Below are positions 51,417 to 61,466 of a DNA stretch of 64,000 nt, in pieces (position 1 is the first letter of the stretch; every line of letters begins with the position of its first letter). The translations under genes were made by a program, and so were the position numbers. The stretch is from Steroidobacter gossypii (GTDB taxonomy: Bacteria; Pseudomonadota; Gammaproteobacteria; Steroidobacterales; Steroidobacteraceae): assembly GCF_016801985.1 (NCBI RefSeq), contig NZ_JAEVLS010000001.1:806001-870000 (forward strand). The letters are read 5' to 3'. The notes below the pieces were generated by a model. That model was not told where the DNA came from and did not search any database. It saw only the letters and a program-made list of their open reading frames with translations.

Positions 51417-53861
51417 TTGAGATCCCGGGGCCTCAAAATCAGGTTGCTCTCCGTCGCGATTGCGGCGGGCATGGCCATTGCGGCGACCCTGTTCCTGCTG
51501 GAATACCTCGACTATCGCAAATCCAGCGATGCGCTGGTGAGGCAAGGCGAGCGCTCGCTGCTGACCGCCGAAGCGCAACGCCTCGACCTGCTGGCGAGCG
51601 ACATGGCTGCCGCTGGCGCGCAGGCGCTGGAAATCGCGTTGAAAGATCAGGACCGGCGCACCCTGGAAATGGTCGTCGACTCGCTGTTGAACAATCCCTA
51701 TTCGATTTCGGCGCGCGTGCTGGCGCCCGACGGCGAGGTGATGTACCAGACGATCCGCAAGGATCAATGGAGCAAGCAGCTCACCGATCAGGACAAGCGC
51801 ACCATCCGTCGCACGCTCGGCGGGGTCGAATCGCTCGGCACCCTTGAGATCGTGGTCGGCAGGCCGGGTCTGGCGGACACGGCGCACGCGCTGCGCACTC
51901 AGCTCGAACGAGTGCAGCAGCGCGACTTCGAGCGCCGCATCTGGATCGTCGCCGGCATGGGCGTGCTGATCACGGGTTTGTTGACGCTGGTGGCGTGGAT
52001 GCTAGCGCAGCGGCTGGAGCGTCCCATCGTCGAGCTGATCCGCTCCGCTGAACGCATCGGCGAAGGCGACTACACGCGACCTCACAAGGTCACCAGCAAC
52101 GACGAGATCGCCGAGCTGGAAATGGCGCTGGATCGCATGCGGCAGAACCTGCGCCAGACCACCATCACCAAGAACTATCTGACCATCGTCCTGAACAGCA
52201 TGAACGACGCCGTGCTGGTGACCTCCCCGGACGGCATGGTGCGCAAGATCAACGACGCCGCGGTCCGACTGTTCGGCTACAACGAAGAAGAGATCGCCGG
52301 TCAGCCGTTCATGAACCTGATCGCCGAAAGCGAGCGCGAGAACTTTTCACTGGAGACCGCGGGCGTCGAGACGCGCGAGACCGTCATCGCCACCCACAGC
52401 GGGCAAACCATCCCGGTGTCGCTGTCCGGTGCGCCCATTGCCGGGGACGATCCGCAGTTCCAGGGCACGATCTTCGTCGTTCGCAACATCACCGATCGCA
52501 AGCGGGCCGAGCGTCGCATTCGCTACCTGGCGCGCTACGACGCGCTGACCAAAGTGCCGAACCGCATGCAGTTCCAGCACATGCTGCAGCAGGCGATCGC
52601 TCGCGCCCGTCGCAACGACCGCGGCATCGTGATGCTGTACCTCGACATGGATCGGTTCAAGGAGATCAACGACACGTTCGGTCACGCCGCCGGCGACCGC
52701 ACGCTCGAGGTGCTCAGCGAACGTTTGATTCGCATCCTGCCGCGCGAGGCGGTGGTCGGCCGACTGGCCGGCGACGAGTTCGGTTTGTTCATCGAAGGCT
52801 TCGCCGATTCCGAGGATGAGCGCACGCAAGCGGCGAACCTCGCGCGCATGGTGCTCGCCGAAGTCTGCAAGGCCTACTACGTCGATCAGCAGGAAGTGTT
52901 CCTGACCGCCAGCGTCGGTATCGCGTTCTGCCCGAAGGATGCGGAGAACGTCATCGATCTGATCCGTAACGCCGACGCCGCGATGTACCACTCCAAACAA
53001 AACGGCGGCAACAGCTTCGCGTTCTACTCGCCGGACATGAACGGCGCGGCGGTCGAGCGGCTGATGTTGAAGAGCAAGCTGCGTCGCGCGCTGGAACGCG
53101 ATGAGCTGATGATGCTGTATCAGCCGAAGGTCGACCTGCGCAACGGCCATGTCATCGGCGCCGAGGCGCTGCTGCGCTGGCGCTTGCCGGGGCACGGCGA
53201 CATTTCGCCGTCGCAGTTCATTCCGCTGGCCGAAGAAACCAATATGATCTTAGGGATCGGCGAGTGGGTGCTGAATCGCGTCTGCGCCGACTATCGGCGC
53301 TGGCAGGAGAAGATCAAGAACCCGGGCCGCGTGTCCATCAATCTGTCCTTGAAACAATTGCGCCAGGCGAGCTTCATCGCGCGCTGCAAGTCGGTGTTCC
53401 GTCGCCACGAAGTGTCGCCGACCTGCTTCGAGCTGGAGATCACCGAGACTACCCTGATGGTGGATCCGAAACGCACCATCAAGCTGCTGGATGAGCTGTA
53501 CGCCATGGGCCTGCATCTGTCCATCGACGACTTCGGCACCGGCTACTCGTCGCTGTCGGCCTTGCAACAGTTTCCGATCGGCACACTGAAGATCGACCAG
53601 TCGTTCGTGCGCGACGCCGCCATCAACAGCGACGACGCCACCATCGTCCGCACCATCATCGACATGGGCAAGGCGCTCGAAGTCGAAGTGGTCGCCGAAG
53701 GCGTCGAGACCGAAGAACAATTCAACTTCCTGCGCAACCGCGGCTGCCACTACGGCCAGGGCCGCCTGTTCGGCGACGCCATGTCCGCCGACGAATTTCT
53801 CGCTTTGGTCACCTCGCAGGAAAGCGGTCGGGCCAAGGTCAGCGAGCTGTTCGCGTCGTAA
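51417..53861 (+). CDS. Membrane GGDEF-EAL protein (c-di-GMP turnover)
   Basis: An 814-residue protein: transmembrane helices at about 10-28 and 175-196 flank a periplasmic sensor, then HAMP (to about 250), PAS (about 255-370), GGDEF and EAL. The GGDEF signature is AGDEF (VVGRLAGDEFGLF). The EAL domain keeps EALLRW, SINLSLKQL, FELEITETT, SIDDFGTGYSSL, LKIDQSF and VAEGVET, so phosphodiesterase activity is expected. A TTG start at 51417 with GCGGAG upstream is the longest plausible start. The same neighbourhood includes a CRP/Clp-type site, since Clp can respond to c-di-GMP. Confidence 0.95.
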   Translation: MRSRGLKIRLLSVAIAAGMAIAATLFLLEYLDYRKSSDALVRQGERSLLTAEAQRLDLLASDMAAAGAQALEIALKDQDRRTLEMVVDSLLNNPYSISARVLAPDGEVMYQTIRKDQWSKQLTDQDKRTIRRTLGGVESLGTLEIVVGRPGLADTAHALRTQLERVQQRDFERRIWIVAGMGVLITGLLTLVAWMLAQRLERPIVELIRSAERIGEGDYTRPHKVTSNDEIAELEMALDRMRQNLRQTTITKNYLTIVLNSMNDAVLVTSPDGMVRKINDAAVRLFGYNEEEIAGQPFMNLIAESERENFSLETAGVETRETVIATHSGQTIPVSLSGAPIAGDDPQFQGTIFVVRNITDRKRAERRIRYLARYDALTKVPNRMQFQHMLQQAIARARRNDRGIVMLYLDMDRFKEINDTFGHAAGDRTLEVLSERLIRILPREAVVGRLAGDEFGLFIEGFADSEDERTQAANLARMVLAEVCKAYYVDQQEVFLTASVGIAFCPKDAENVIDLIRNADAAMYHSKQNGGNSFAFYSPDMNGAAVERLMLKSKLRRALERDELMMLYQPKVDLRNGHVIGAEALLRWRLPGHGDISPSQFIPLAEETNMILGIGEWVLNRVCADYRRWQEKIKNPGRVSINLSLKQLRQASFIARCKSVFRRHEVSPTCFELEITETTLMVDPKRTIKLLDELYAMGLHLSIDDFGTGYSSLSALQQFPIGTLKIDQSFVRDAAINSDDATIVRTIIDMGKALEVEVVAEGVETEEQFNFLRNRGCHYGQGRLFGDAMSADEFLALVTSQESGRAKVSELFAS

Positions 53862-53959
53862 GCCTGTGCCGACGCCCGGCGCCGGCGCTCGTTAGCCAGA
53901 AGCGGGCGTACCCGGTACGATACGCGGCTCTTGGCAGCCGCCTGGTCCCAAGCCCGCCC

Positions 53960-55876
<1,917 letters not shown>

Positions 55877-55971
55877 CCGATATTCTCCAGCCTCGCAGAT
55901 GCGACCGTCGTGACCGCACCGTCCGCAGCGTCATGGCGGGTCACGGTGCGGCAACGATGCGGCGTGGAACT

Positions 55972-56589
55972 TCATTTCTTGAGCTGAGCATCCACCAGCG
56001 CGTCCGCCGCGGCCACGAGGAACTGCTGCGGACCGTTCTTGCCCAGGCACTGCGCCGCCGAGAAAGCGCCATCCACGAGCAATAGCAACTGTTCCGTGAG
56101 CTCTTCCGGATCCTTCACGCCTTGGATGTTATCGACCAGCCCGCGCAGGCGGCGTCGCAGTTCGTACATCACTTCGTTCGCTACCAAGCGCGCTGGATGT
56201 TCAGGATCGGAGAAGGCGGCTGTGACATTCATGAACGGACAGCCTCGGAAATGTGAGCTGCTCACGTAACGCGCAATGCCTGTGAGATGCGCACGCAGGC
56301 GAGCGCGTGGCTCCGGGTCGCTACTTGCAGCGGTCCTGTCCCAGCCCGCCCAGCGGTCCTTCTGTTCCTGCTCCAGGACCGCCACGATCAACGCATCCTT
56401 GGATGGAAACCAGCGATAGAGACTGGTCTTCGCGACGCCCGACTCGGCCACCACGGTATCGACGCCGACCGCGCGCACGCCTTCTTTGTAAAACAACTCC
56501 CGAGCCGTGTTGAGAATCCGGTCCCGGACGCTTTCGGTGGGCGCGGCCGCTGCTTCGCTGCCCGCGCGTGCTTTGCTGGATGGACTCAT
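55972..56589 (-). CDS. TetR-family transcriptional regulator
   Basis: A 205-residue repressor. The DNA-binding part reads VRDRILNTARELFYKEGVRAVGVDTVVAESGVAKTSLYRWFPSKDALI. The C-terminal ligand domain is helical with FRGCPFMNVTAAFSD, a feature of the AcrR-like TetR_C group. A perfect 14-bp inverted-repeat operator lies 25 bases upstream of its start. The divergent gene at 56771 is within reach and may be under its control along with autoregulation. Confidence 0.92.
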   Translation of the reverse strand: MSPSSKARAGSEAAAAPTESVRDRILNTARELFYKEGVRAVGVDTVVAESGVAKTSLYRWFPSKDALIVAVLEQEQKDRWAGWDRTAASSDPEPRARLRAHLTGIARYVSSSHFRGCPFMNVTAAFSDPEHPARLVANEVMYELRRRLRGLVDNIQGVKDPEELTEQLLLLVDGAFSAAQCLGKNGPQQFLVAAADALVDAQLKK

Positions 56590-56613
56590 ACGACCCCTTT
56601 CGACAGTTGACAG

Positions 56614-56658
56614 CGCTACAGACCTGTACGTAGCATACGAACAGACAGGTCTGTAGCG
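56614..56658. promoter_or_regulatory. TetR operator: two palindromic boxes in a 14-bp inverted repeat
   Basis: CGCTACAGACCTGT (56614-56627) and its exact reverse complement ACAGGTCTGTAGCG (56645-56658), 17 bases apart. Each arm contains a smaller ACAG-xx-CTGT dyad, so there may be two dimer sites. It lies between the TetR gene (-) and the gene at 56771 (+). Confidence 0.7.
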
Positions 56659-56770
56659 TCGTCTATTAGGCCTCGGGCACCCGGCCAGTGCAATCGAAGC
56701 TCTCTATGCGACGGCTCGCCTGTCAGAACTGACCTACCTGTGCGCGTAGCTCTACCTCCGGGAGACGGCA

Positions 56771-57124
56771 ATGAATACTTCTTTAACCACTGGCCTGGCC
56801 ATTCTGGCCGCGACTCTCGCTATTCCCGCCACTACTGCTTACTCGGCCGCATGCGGCATGCGAGTGATCCACAGCGACACTGATTTCCCCGAGCGCGCGC
56901 AACTGCGCGGGCAGAAGGGGACTGTGTATCTCAACGTGACCCTGGACGCCAATGGTCGCGCCACCGGCGCGGAAGTCGAGCGCTCCAGCGGCCATCTGCT
57001 GCTCGATCTCGCCGCCAAACGCAGCGTGCTCAAGAACTGGCAGTTCGACGTCTCTCATTGCGATCACGCCTTGCCCGCCAGCCATCAGGTCGCGGTGGAG
57101 TATCGCAACGAGGAGTACGAGTAA
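56771..57124 (+). CDS. Secreted TonB C-terminal-like protein
   Basis: A 117-residue protein with a signal peptide (cleaved near AYSAA, residue 26) and a single TonB-C-like domain: RAQLRGQKGTVYLNVTLDANGRATGAEVERSSG...LDLAAKRSVLKNWQF. Two Cys (about 28 and 97) may form a disulphide. It has no transmembrane anchor or Pro-rich spacer, so it is not a working TonB by itself. It is transcribed away from the TetR gene, with an operator in between, and ends in a strong terminator. Confidence 0.85.
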   Translation: MNTSLTTGLAILAATLAIPATTAYSAACGMRVIHSDTDFPERAQLRGQKGTVYLNVTLDANGRATGAEVERSSGHLLLDLAAKRSVLKNWQFDVSHCDHALPASHQVAVEYRNEEYE

Positions 57125-57136
57125 TCGACCCCTTGT

Positions 57137-57177
57137 CTCCTCCCTCGCATCCCCACAAGGAGGGAGGAGTCTTTTTT
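57137..57177 (+). terminator. Intrinsic terminator after the TonB-C gene
   Basis: CTCCTCCCTC-gcatccccacaag-GAGGGAGGAG followed by TCTTTTTT, 12 bases after the stop. Confidence 0.85.
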
Positions 57178-57185
57178 CTACTCGG

Positions 57186-58436
57186 CTACACGATGCCGGA
57201 CCGCTGCAGTTCCTCGATCTCGCTGTCAGTCAGTCCGGCATCCGCCAACACTTCACGTGTGTGCTGCCCGAGCAGCGGCGGCGCGGACTGATAACGCAGC
57301 GGCGTGCCTGACATCTTGATCGGGTTCGCCACCATGGGCACCCTGCCTGCCTGTGGATGCGGCAGATCCAGTTTCATGCCGCGACTGACCACCTGCGGGT
57401 GTTCGAACACCTGAGCGAGATTGTTGATGCCGCCCACCGGAATGCCGAGCGGCTCGAACAGCGCAATCCATTCCGCGACCGTCTTCTGCTTCAGCACGGC
57501 CGCGAGCATCGGGACCAGCACGTCACGATTGCGCACTCGATCGTCATTGCGCAGAAAGCGTGCGTCCTGATGAAACGTCTGACCCGCAGCCTCGCAAAGT
57601 TTCGCGAACTGCCCATCGTTGCCAACCGCAACAACGAACTGCCCATCCGACGCATCGAACACCTGATAAGGCACGATGTTGGCGTGCGCGTTGCCCATGC
57701 GCTTCGGCGCACGCCCACTGATCAAATAATTCATGTTCATGTTGGCGATCATCGCGACCTGCGAATCCAGCAGCGCCATGTCGATGTACTGCCCGACGCC
57801 GGTCAGCGACCGATGCACGATGGCCGCGAGAATGGCGACCGTCGAGTACATGCCGGTGGTGATATCCGCCACTGCCACGCCGACTTTCTGCGGCCCGCCG
57901 CCCGGCAGATCGTCCTTTTCACCGGTGATGCTCATCAATCCGCCCATGGCCTGAATGATGAAGTCGTAGCCCGCCACCTGACGCATCGGCCCGGTCTGCC
58001 CGAAGCCGGTAATGGAGCAATAGATCAGTCCCGGATTGAGCGTTTTGAGTTGTTCGTAGCCGAGGTTGTAACGAGCCAGATCGCCCGCCTTGTAGTTCTC
58101 GATGAGCACGTCGGCGCGCGCGGCCAGCCGCCGCGCCACTTCCTGTCCCGCAGGCTTAGAAATGTCCAGCGTGACCGACTTCTTGCCGCGATTGGCGCCC
58201 AGGAAATACGCGGACTCCTTGGTGTCCTTGCCGTCGCGATCTTTCAAGTACGGCGGCCCCCAACTGCGAGTGTCGTCGCCGACGCGCGGCCGCTCGATCT
58301 TGACCACCTCCGCCCCGAGATCGGCGAGGATCTGCCCGCACCATGGACCTGCGAGCACCCGGCTCATGTCCAGTACGCGGATGTGCGACAACGCCCCGGA
58401 AGAGGCCGGATGGGAACTGGAACTTTCGGGCTTCAT
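57186..58436 (-). CDS. CaiB/BaiF (family III) CoA-transferase
   Basis: A 416-residue CoA-transferase. The N-terminal signature is LDMSRVLAGPWCGQILADLGAEVVKIE; the catalytic Asp lies in VGVAVADITTGMYSTVAILAA; the C-terminal VPVGGINNLAQVFEHPQV is a family hallmark. The start at 58436 gives a short Ser/Pro leader before the fold. It resembles succinate/glutarate-type members, which would make glutaryl-CoA for a dehydrogenase such as that at 19938; this link is inference. It is divergent from the gene at 58542. Confidence 0.92.
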   Translation of the reverse strand: MKPESSSSHPASSGALSHIRVLDMSRVLAGPWCGQILADLGAEVVKIERPRVGDDTRSWGPPYLKDRDGKDTKESAYFLGANRGKKSVTLDISKPAGQEVARRLAARADVLIENYKAGDLARYNLGYEQLKTLNPGLIYCSITGFGQTGPMRQVAGYDFIIQAMGGLMSITGEKDDLPGGGPQKVGVAVADITTGMYSTVAILAAIVHRSLTGVGQYIDMALLDSQVAMIANMNMNYLISGRAPKRMGNAHANIVPYQVFDASDGQFVVAVGNDGQFAKLCEAAGQTFHQDARFLRNDDRVRNRDVLVPMLAAVLKQKTVAEWIALFEPLGIPVGGINNLAQVFEHPQVVSRGMKLDLPHPQAGRVPMVANPIKMSGTPLRYQSAPPLLGQHTREVLADAGLTDSEIEELQRSGIV

Positions 58437-58541
58437 ACTGCTTCTTGAAAAGGTCCGAGGGCGTTCGGCCGCGCAAACTAATCGCAGCCGGGCCAGCGGA
58501 TCAAGGACGTTTGGATCACCAGCGCATGTCGGTGCCGCACC

Positions 58542-59006
58542 ATGGTTCTGCACAACCGATCTGGTTTGTCGATGTCGATGCTGAGTGTGACCGCTTTGCT
58601 CGGTTGGGGGTCGGCGTTCGCTCAGGAGCCGTCGTCCACCGCTGTAATCCCTGCCATCACCCAAGAGTCTGCGCCAACGCGCAAGCCCTTGGACCTGCGC
58701 CCACCCAACATCACGCATCTGTTTACGTCGGAGCAGCTAAATGAAATTTTAGCTGCGACCTTCGTGCGCGAGGATATCGAAGAAGTGGAGGTCGAAGGCG
58801 AGCGTGATCGCCGGCCCACCGCCACGCCCAACGTCTGGCCTGGCATCGCCGCGCCGATCTGGGCCCTGCTCAACCCCAGCCAATCCTGGCGCATCTTCGC
58901 GCCTCTGCCTCCGGACCAGACCGATCGCCTGCAATACGTACGCGCCGATGCCACGGACGCGTATGTGCTGGAGCCCGCCGGCGTGCCTTCACCTCACGCG
59001 CAATAG
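58542..59006 (+). CDS. Secreted protein of unknown function
   Basis: A 154-residue protein with a signal peptide (LSMSMLSVTALLGWGSAFAQ, cut near residue 28). The mature part is Pro-rich with an acidic EDIEEVEVEGERDRR stretch. It then has TPNVWPGIAAPIWALLNPSQSWRIFAPLPPDQ. No domain is recognised. Starts at 58572 or 58578 are also possible. It is followed by a short hairpin (CCTCCGG/CCGGAGG, 59025-59041) without a T-run. Confidence 0.6.
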   Translation: MVLHNRSGLSMSMLSVTALLGWGSAFAQEPSSTAVIPAITQESAPTRKPLDLRPPNITHLFTSEQLNEILAATFVREDIEEVEVEGERDRRPTATPNVWPGIAAPIWALLNPSQSWRIFAPLPPDQTDRLQYVRADATDAYVLEPAGVPSPHAQ

Positions 59007-59132
59007 ATACGCTCCGCTTTAGCCCCTCCGGCTGCCGGAGGAGATCGGGACGCGGCTTCCGGCCGGACATGATCGAGCGAGCAACCCATCGTCTATGCGA
59101 CACTCTCGGCGATTCCTCGCTAAGGCGCCTCT

Positions 59133-59933
59133 ATGACCTCATCTGCTCCCGCAGTTCGCGTCGAACGCGAACGCATTCTGACTTTCCAGGGCGGCTGTAA
59201 CTTTCGCGACATCGGCGGCTATCGCACTCAGCAGGGCTCCAGCACGCGCTGGGGCAAGGTGTACCGCGCCGGCGTGCTCACCTACTTCACCGACGACGAT
59301 CACGCCCCGCTGACCGACCTCCAAGTGCGCGCCATTTGCGACCTGCGCCGCGCCGAAGAACGCGAGCGCGAACCGACGCGTTGGCCACATGCAAACATCA
59401 ACGCGTTGTTTTGGGACGATGGCATCGTCACGCCCACCATCCGTGGTTTGTCGGCTGAGCGCCCGAAGAACGCTCAGGGAATGTTCGATTCCATGGTCGC
59501 GTTGTATCGCGCCCTCCCCGAGTGGATGGGCCCACGCATCGGCGGCATGTTCGCCGCCATCGCCGCCGGCGATGTGCCCATGGTGATTCACTGCGCCGCC
59601 GGCAAAGATCGCACCGGTATCGCGGTGGCTGTTCTGCTGAGATCGCTCGGCGTTCCGGAGGAGACGGTCATCGAGGATTATTTGCTCACCAACACGTCGG
59701 GCAACTTCGAAGAATTCATCCGCTCGCGCCACCAAGCCCACCTCGGCGTCACCGACACCCACAGCCCACTGCTCTCGATGCCCGAAGACATGCGACGCGT
59801 ATTGTTCAGCGCCGACGCCGCATTTCTGCACGCGGCGTTTGAGCAGATTGGAGATGTCGAGGCTTATCTCGCTAAAACCGCTGGCATCTCAGCATCGGTA
59901 CAGGAGCAAGTTCGAACGGCTTTGTTGGAGTGA
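59133..59933 (+). CDS. Tyrosine/lipid phosphatase-like protein (Y_phosphatase3)
   Basis: A 266-residue phosphatase. NFRDIGGYRT opens the fold, and the catalytic P-loop is HCAAGKDRTG (Cys154, Arg160). ICDLRRAEEREREPTRWP supplies the general acid region. These enzymes remove phosphate from phosphotyrosine or phospholipids; without a signal peptide it is cytoplasmic. Substrate unknown. It stands alone, convergent with the transporter gene. Confidence 0.92.
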   Translation: MTSSAPAVRVERERILTFQGGCNFRDIGGYRTQQGSSTRWGKVYRAGVLTYFTDDDHAPLTDLQVRAICDLRRAEEREREPTRWPHANINALFWDDGIVTPTIRGLSAERPKNAQGMFDSMVALYRALPEWMGPRIGGMFAAIAAGDVPMVIHCAAGKDRTGIAVAVLLRSLGVPEETVIEDYLLTNTSGNFEEFIRSRHQAHLGVTDTHSPLLSMPEDMRRVLFSADAAFLHAAFEQIGDVEAYLAKTAGISASVQEQVRTALLE

Positions 59934-59958
59934 GGTCCGGCGCGGGATACGTCACTGA

Positions 59959-61374
59959 TCAAGGCATCACGGGAGGCTTGTACTCCAGCGTCATCCCGAA
60001 CGCCCAAAGCAAGAACAACACCACCGGCACATGCACGATGAACTGAATCATCGTGTAGCCGATCACGTCACGGGCGCGAAGTTTCAAGATGCCGAGGAGG
60101 GGTAGCATCCAGAAAGGATTGATGAGATTGGGAAGAGCCTCCGCGGCGTTGTACACCTGTACCGCCCATCCCAAGTGAACCTTCAGCTCGTTGGCCGCCT
60201 GCATCACATACGGCGCCTCGATGATCCACTTGCCACCGCCGGACGGCACAAAAAACCCGAGCACCGCGGAATAAATACCCATCACCACCGGAAACGTCTC
60301 ACGATTCGCCGCCTGCGCAAAGAAGGTGGACAAGTGATGGGCGATGCTCTGCCCATCGCTGCCGACGGCAGACACCAGCATGGCAGCGATACCGCCATAA
60401 AAGGGAAACTGAATCAGCACCCCACTGACACTCGACACACTTCTCGACACCGCATCGAGAAACACGCGAGGCCGCCAGCACAGCAACAAGCCCAGCATCA
60501 CGAACAGAAAGTTATAAGTATTGAGATTGGAGATCGCCAGCGCCGCACCCTTGGTCGCGAATTCCTGAATCAGCCACACCACTCCAAGCGCCGCGATCAG
60601 AACATTGAGCAAAGGGCTGTGTTCCAACCATTCCCCGGGCCTGGACGACTCCACAGACGTGACAACCGGCGGCGGCTCAGCAACCGCCCCCAACCGACGC
60701 GCCGTCTGAGCGTTTTCACCGCGCGGAGCAGTCAGCCAGGCAATCGCCAACGTCACGACAATCAGAACAGCCGTCAGCGCCACCGACTGCCACAGAAATA
60801 TCGTCTCGGTGAATGGAATCACGCCCGTGATCTGCAACAGCGCTGGGGGCATGCTGGCGGGATTGGCCTGCAGCTGCGCTGCCGAGGACGACAAGCCCAT
60901 CGCCCACACCGACCCCATCCCCAAATACCCCGCCGCAGCCGCCGCGCGGTAATCCATATCGAGATCGTCACGGCGTGACAGCGCACGCACCAGCAAGCTT
61001 CCGAGCACCATGCTCAAGCCCCAGTGCAACAGCGAGAACAGCATGCTGATCCCAGCAACCCAACACACCGCTCCACGACCCGTGCTCGGGAAAGCGGCGA
61101 GCTTGTCGATCAAGCGTGCAGCCGGTGGCGAACTGGCCACGACGTAGCCGCCGATGATGATGAAGCTCATCTGCATGGTGAACGGGATGAGACTCCAGAA
61201 GCCGTCGCCAAACGCCTTGGCCGTTTGCGTCACCGGCGAGCCCAATGCGATCGCCGCAACGGCGACAATGATCACGCCCAGCACCGCGAAGACATAAGCG
61301 TCCGGGATCCAGCGCTCCGACCAGGCACAGCATCGCAAGGAGATGCGCTCCAGCGCGCCGACGTGTCGATTCAT
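59959..61374 (-). CDS. Short-chain fatty acid transporter (AtoE-like)
   Basis: A 471-residue membrane protein with about 12 hydrophobic segments. Family features are the N-terminal MNRHVGALERISLRCCAWSERWIPDAYVFAVLG and FFVPSGGGKWIIEAPYVM, and QFPFYGGIAAMLV between. The AtoE family takes up short-chain fatty acids such as acetoacetate or butyrate. There are no ato genes next to it; the GH94-like enzyme is upstream on the same strand with 92 bases between. Confidence 0.88.
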   Translation of the reverse strand: MNRHVGALERISLRCCAWSERWIPDAYVFAVLGVIIVAVAAIALGSPVTQTAKAFGDGFWSLIPFTMQMSFIIIGGYVVASSPPAARLIDKLAAFPSTGRGAVCWVAGISMLFSLLHWGLSMVLGSLLVRALSRRDDLDMDYRAAAAAGYLGMGSVWAMGLSSSAAQLQANPASMPPALLQITGVIPFTETIFLWQSVALTAVLIVVTLAIAWLTAPRGENAQTARRLGAVAEPPPVVTSVESSRPGEWLEHSPLLNVLIAALGVVWLIQEFATKGAALAISNLNTYNFLFVMLGLLLCWRPRVFLDAVSRSVSSVSGVLIQFPFYGGIAAMLVSAVGSDGQSIAHHLSTFFAQAANRETFPVVMGIYSAVLGFFVPSGGGKWIIEAPYVMQAANELKVHLGWAVQVYNAAEALPNLINPFWMLPLLGILKLRARDVIGYTMIQFIVHVPVVLFLLWAFGMTLEYKPPVMP

Positions 61375-61466
61375 GTTTTGAGTTGCCAGCTTGGTTCACC
61401 CGCGAGGCGGCGCAACCCTCGCGAGCCCATCCAGGCTCGCACCCCTGAGGTTCACGCCGCGGACCG

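Noticed and set aside
57357-58448. 363-codon plus-strand frame opposite the CoA-transferase
   Set aside because: The transferase is complete with its catalytic Asp; the opposite frame has no recognisable domain.
59025-59041. CCTCCGG/CCGGAGG hairpin as a terminator
   Set aside because: The 3-base loop stem lacks a T-run, so it was not called a terminator.
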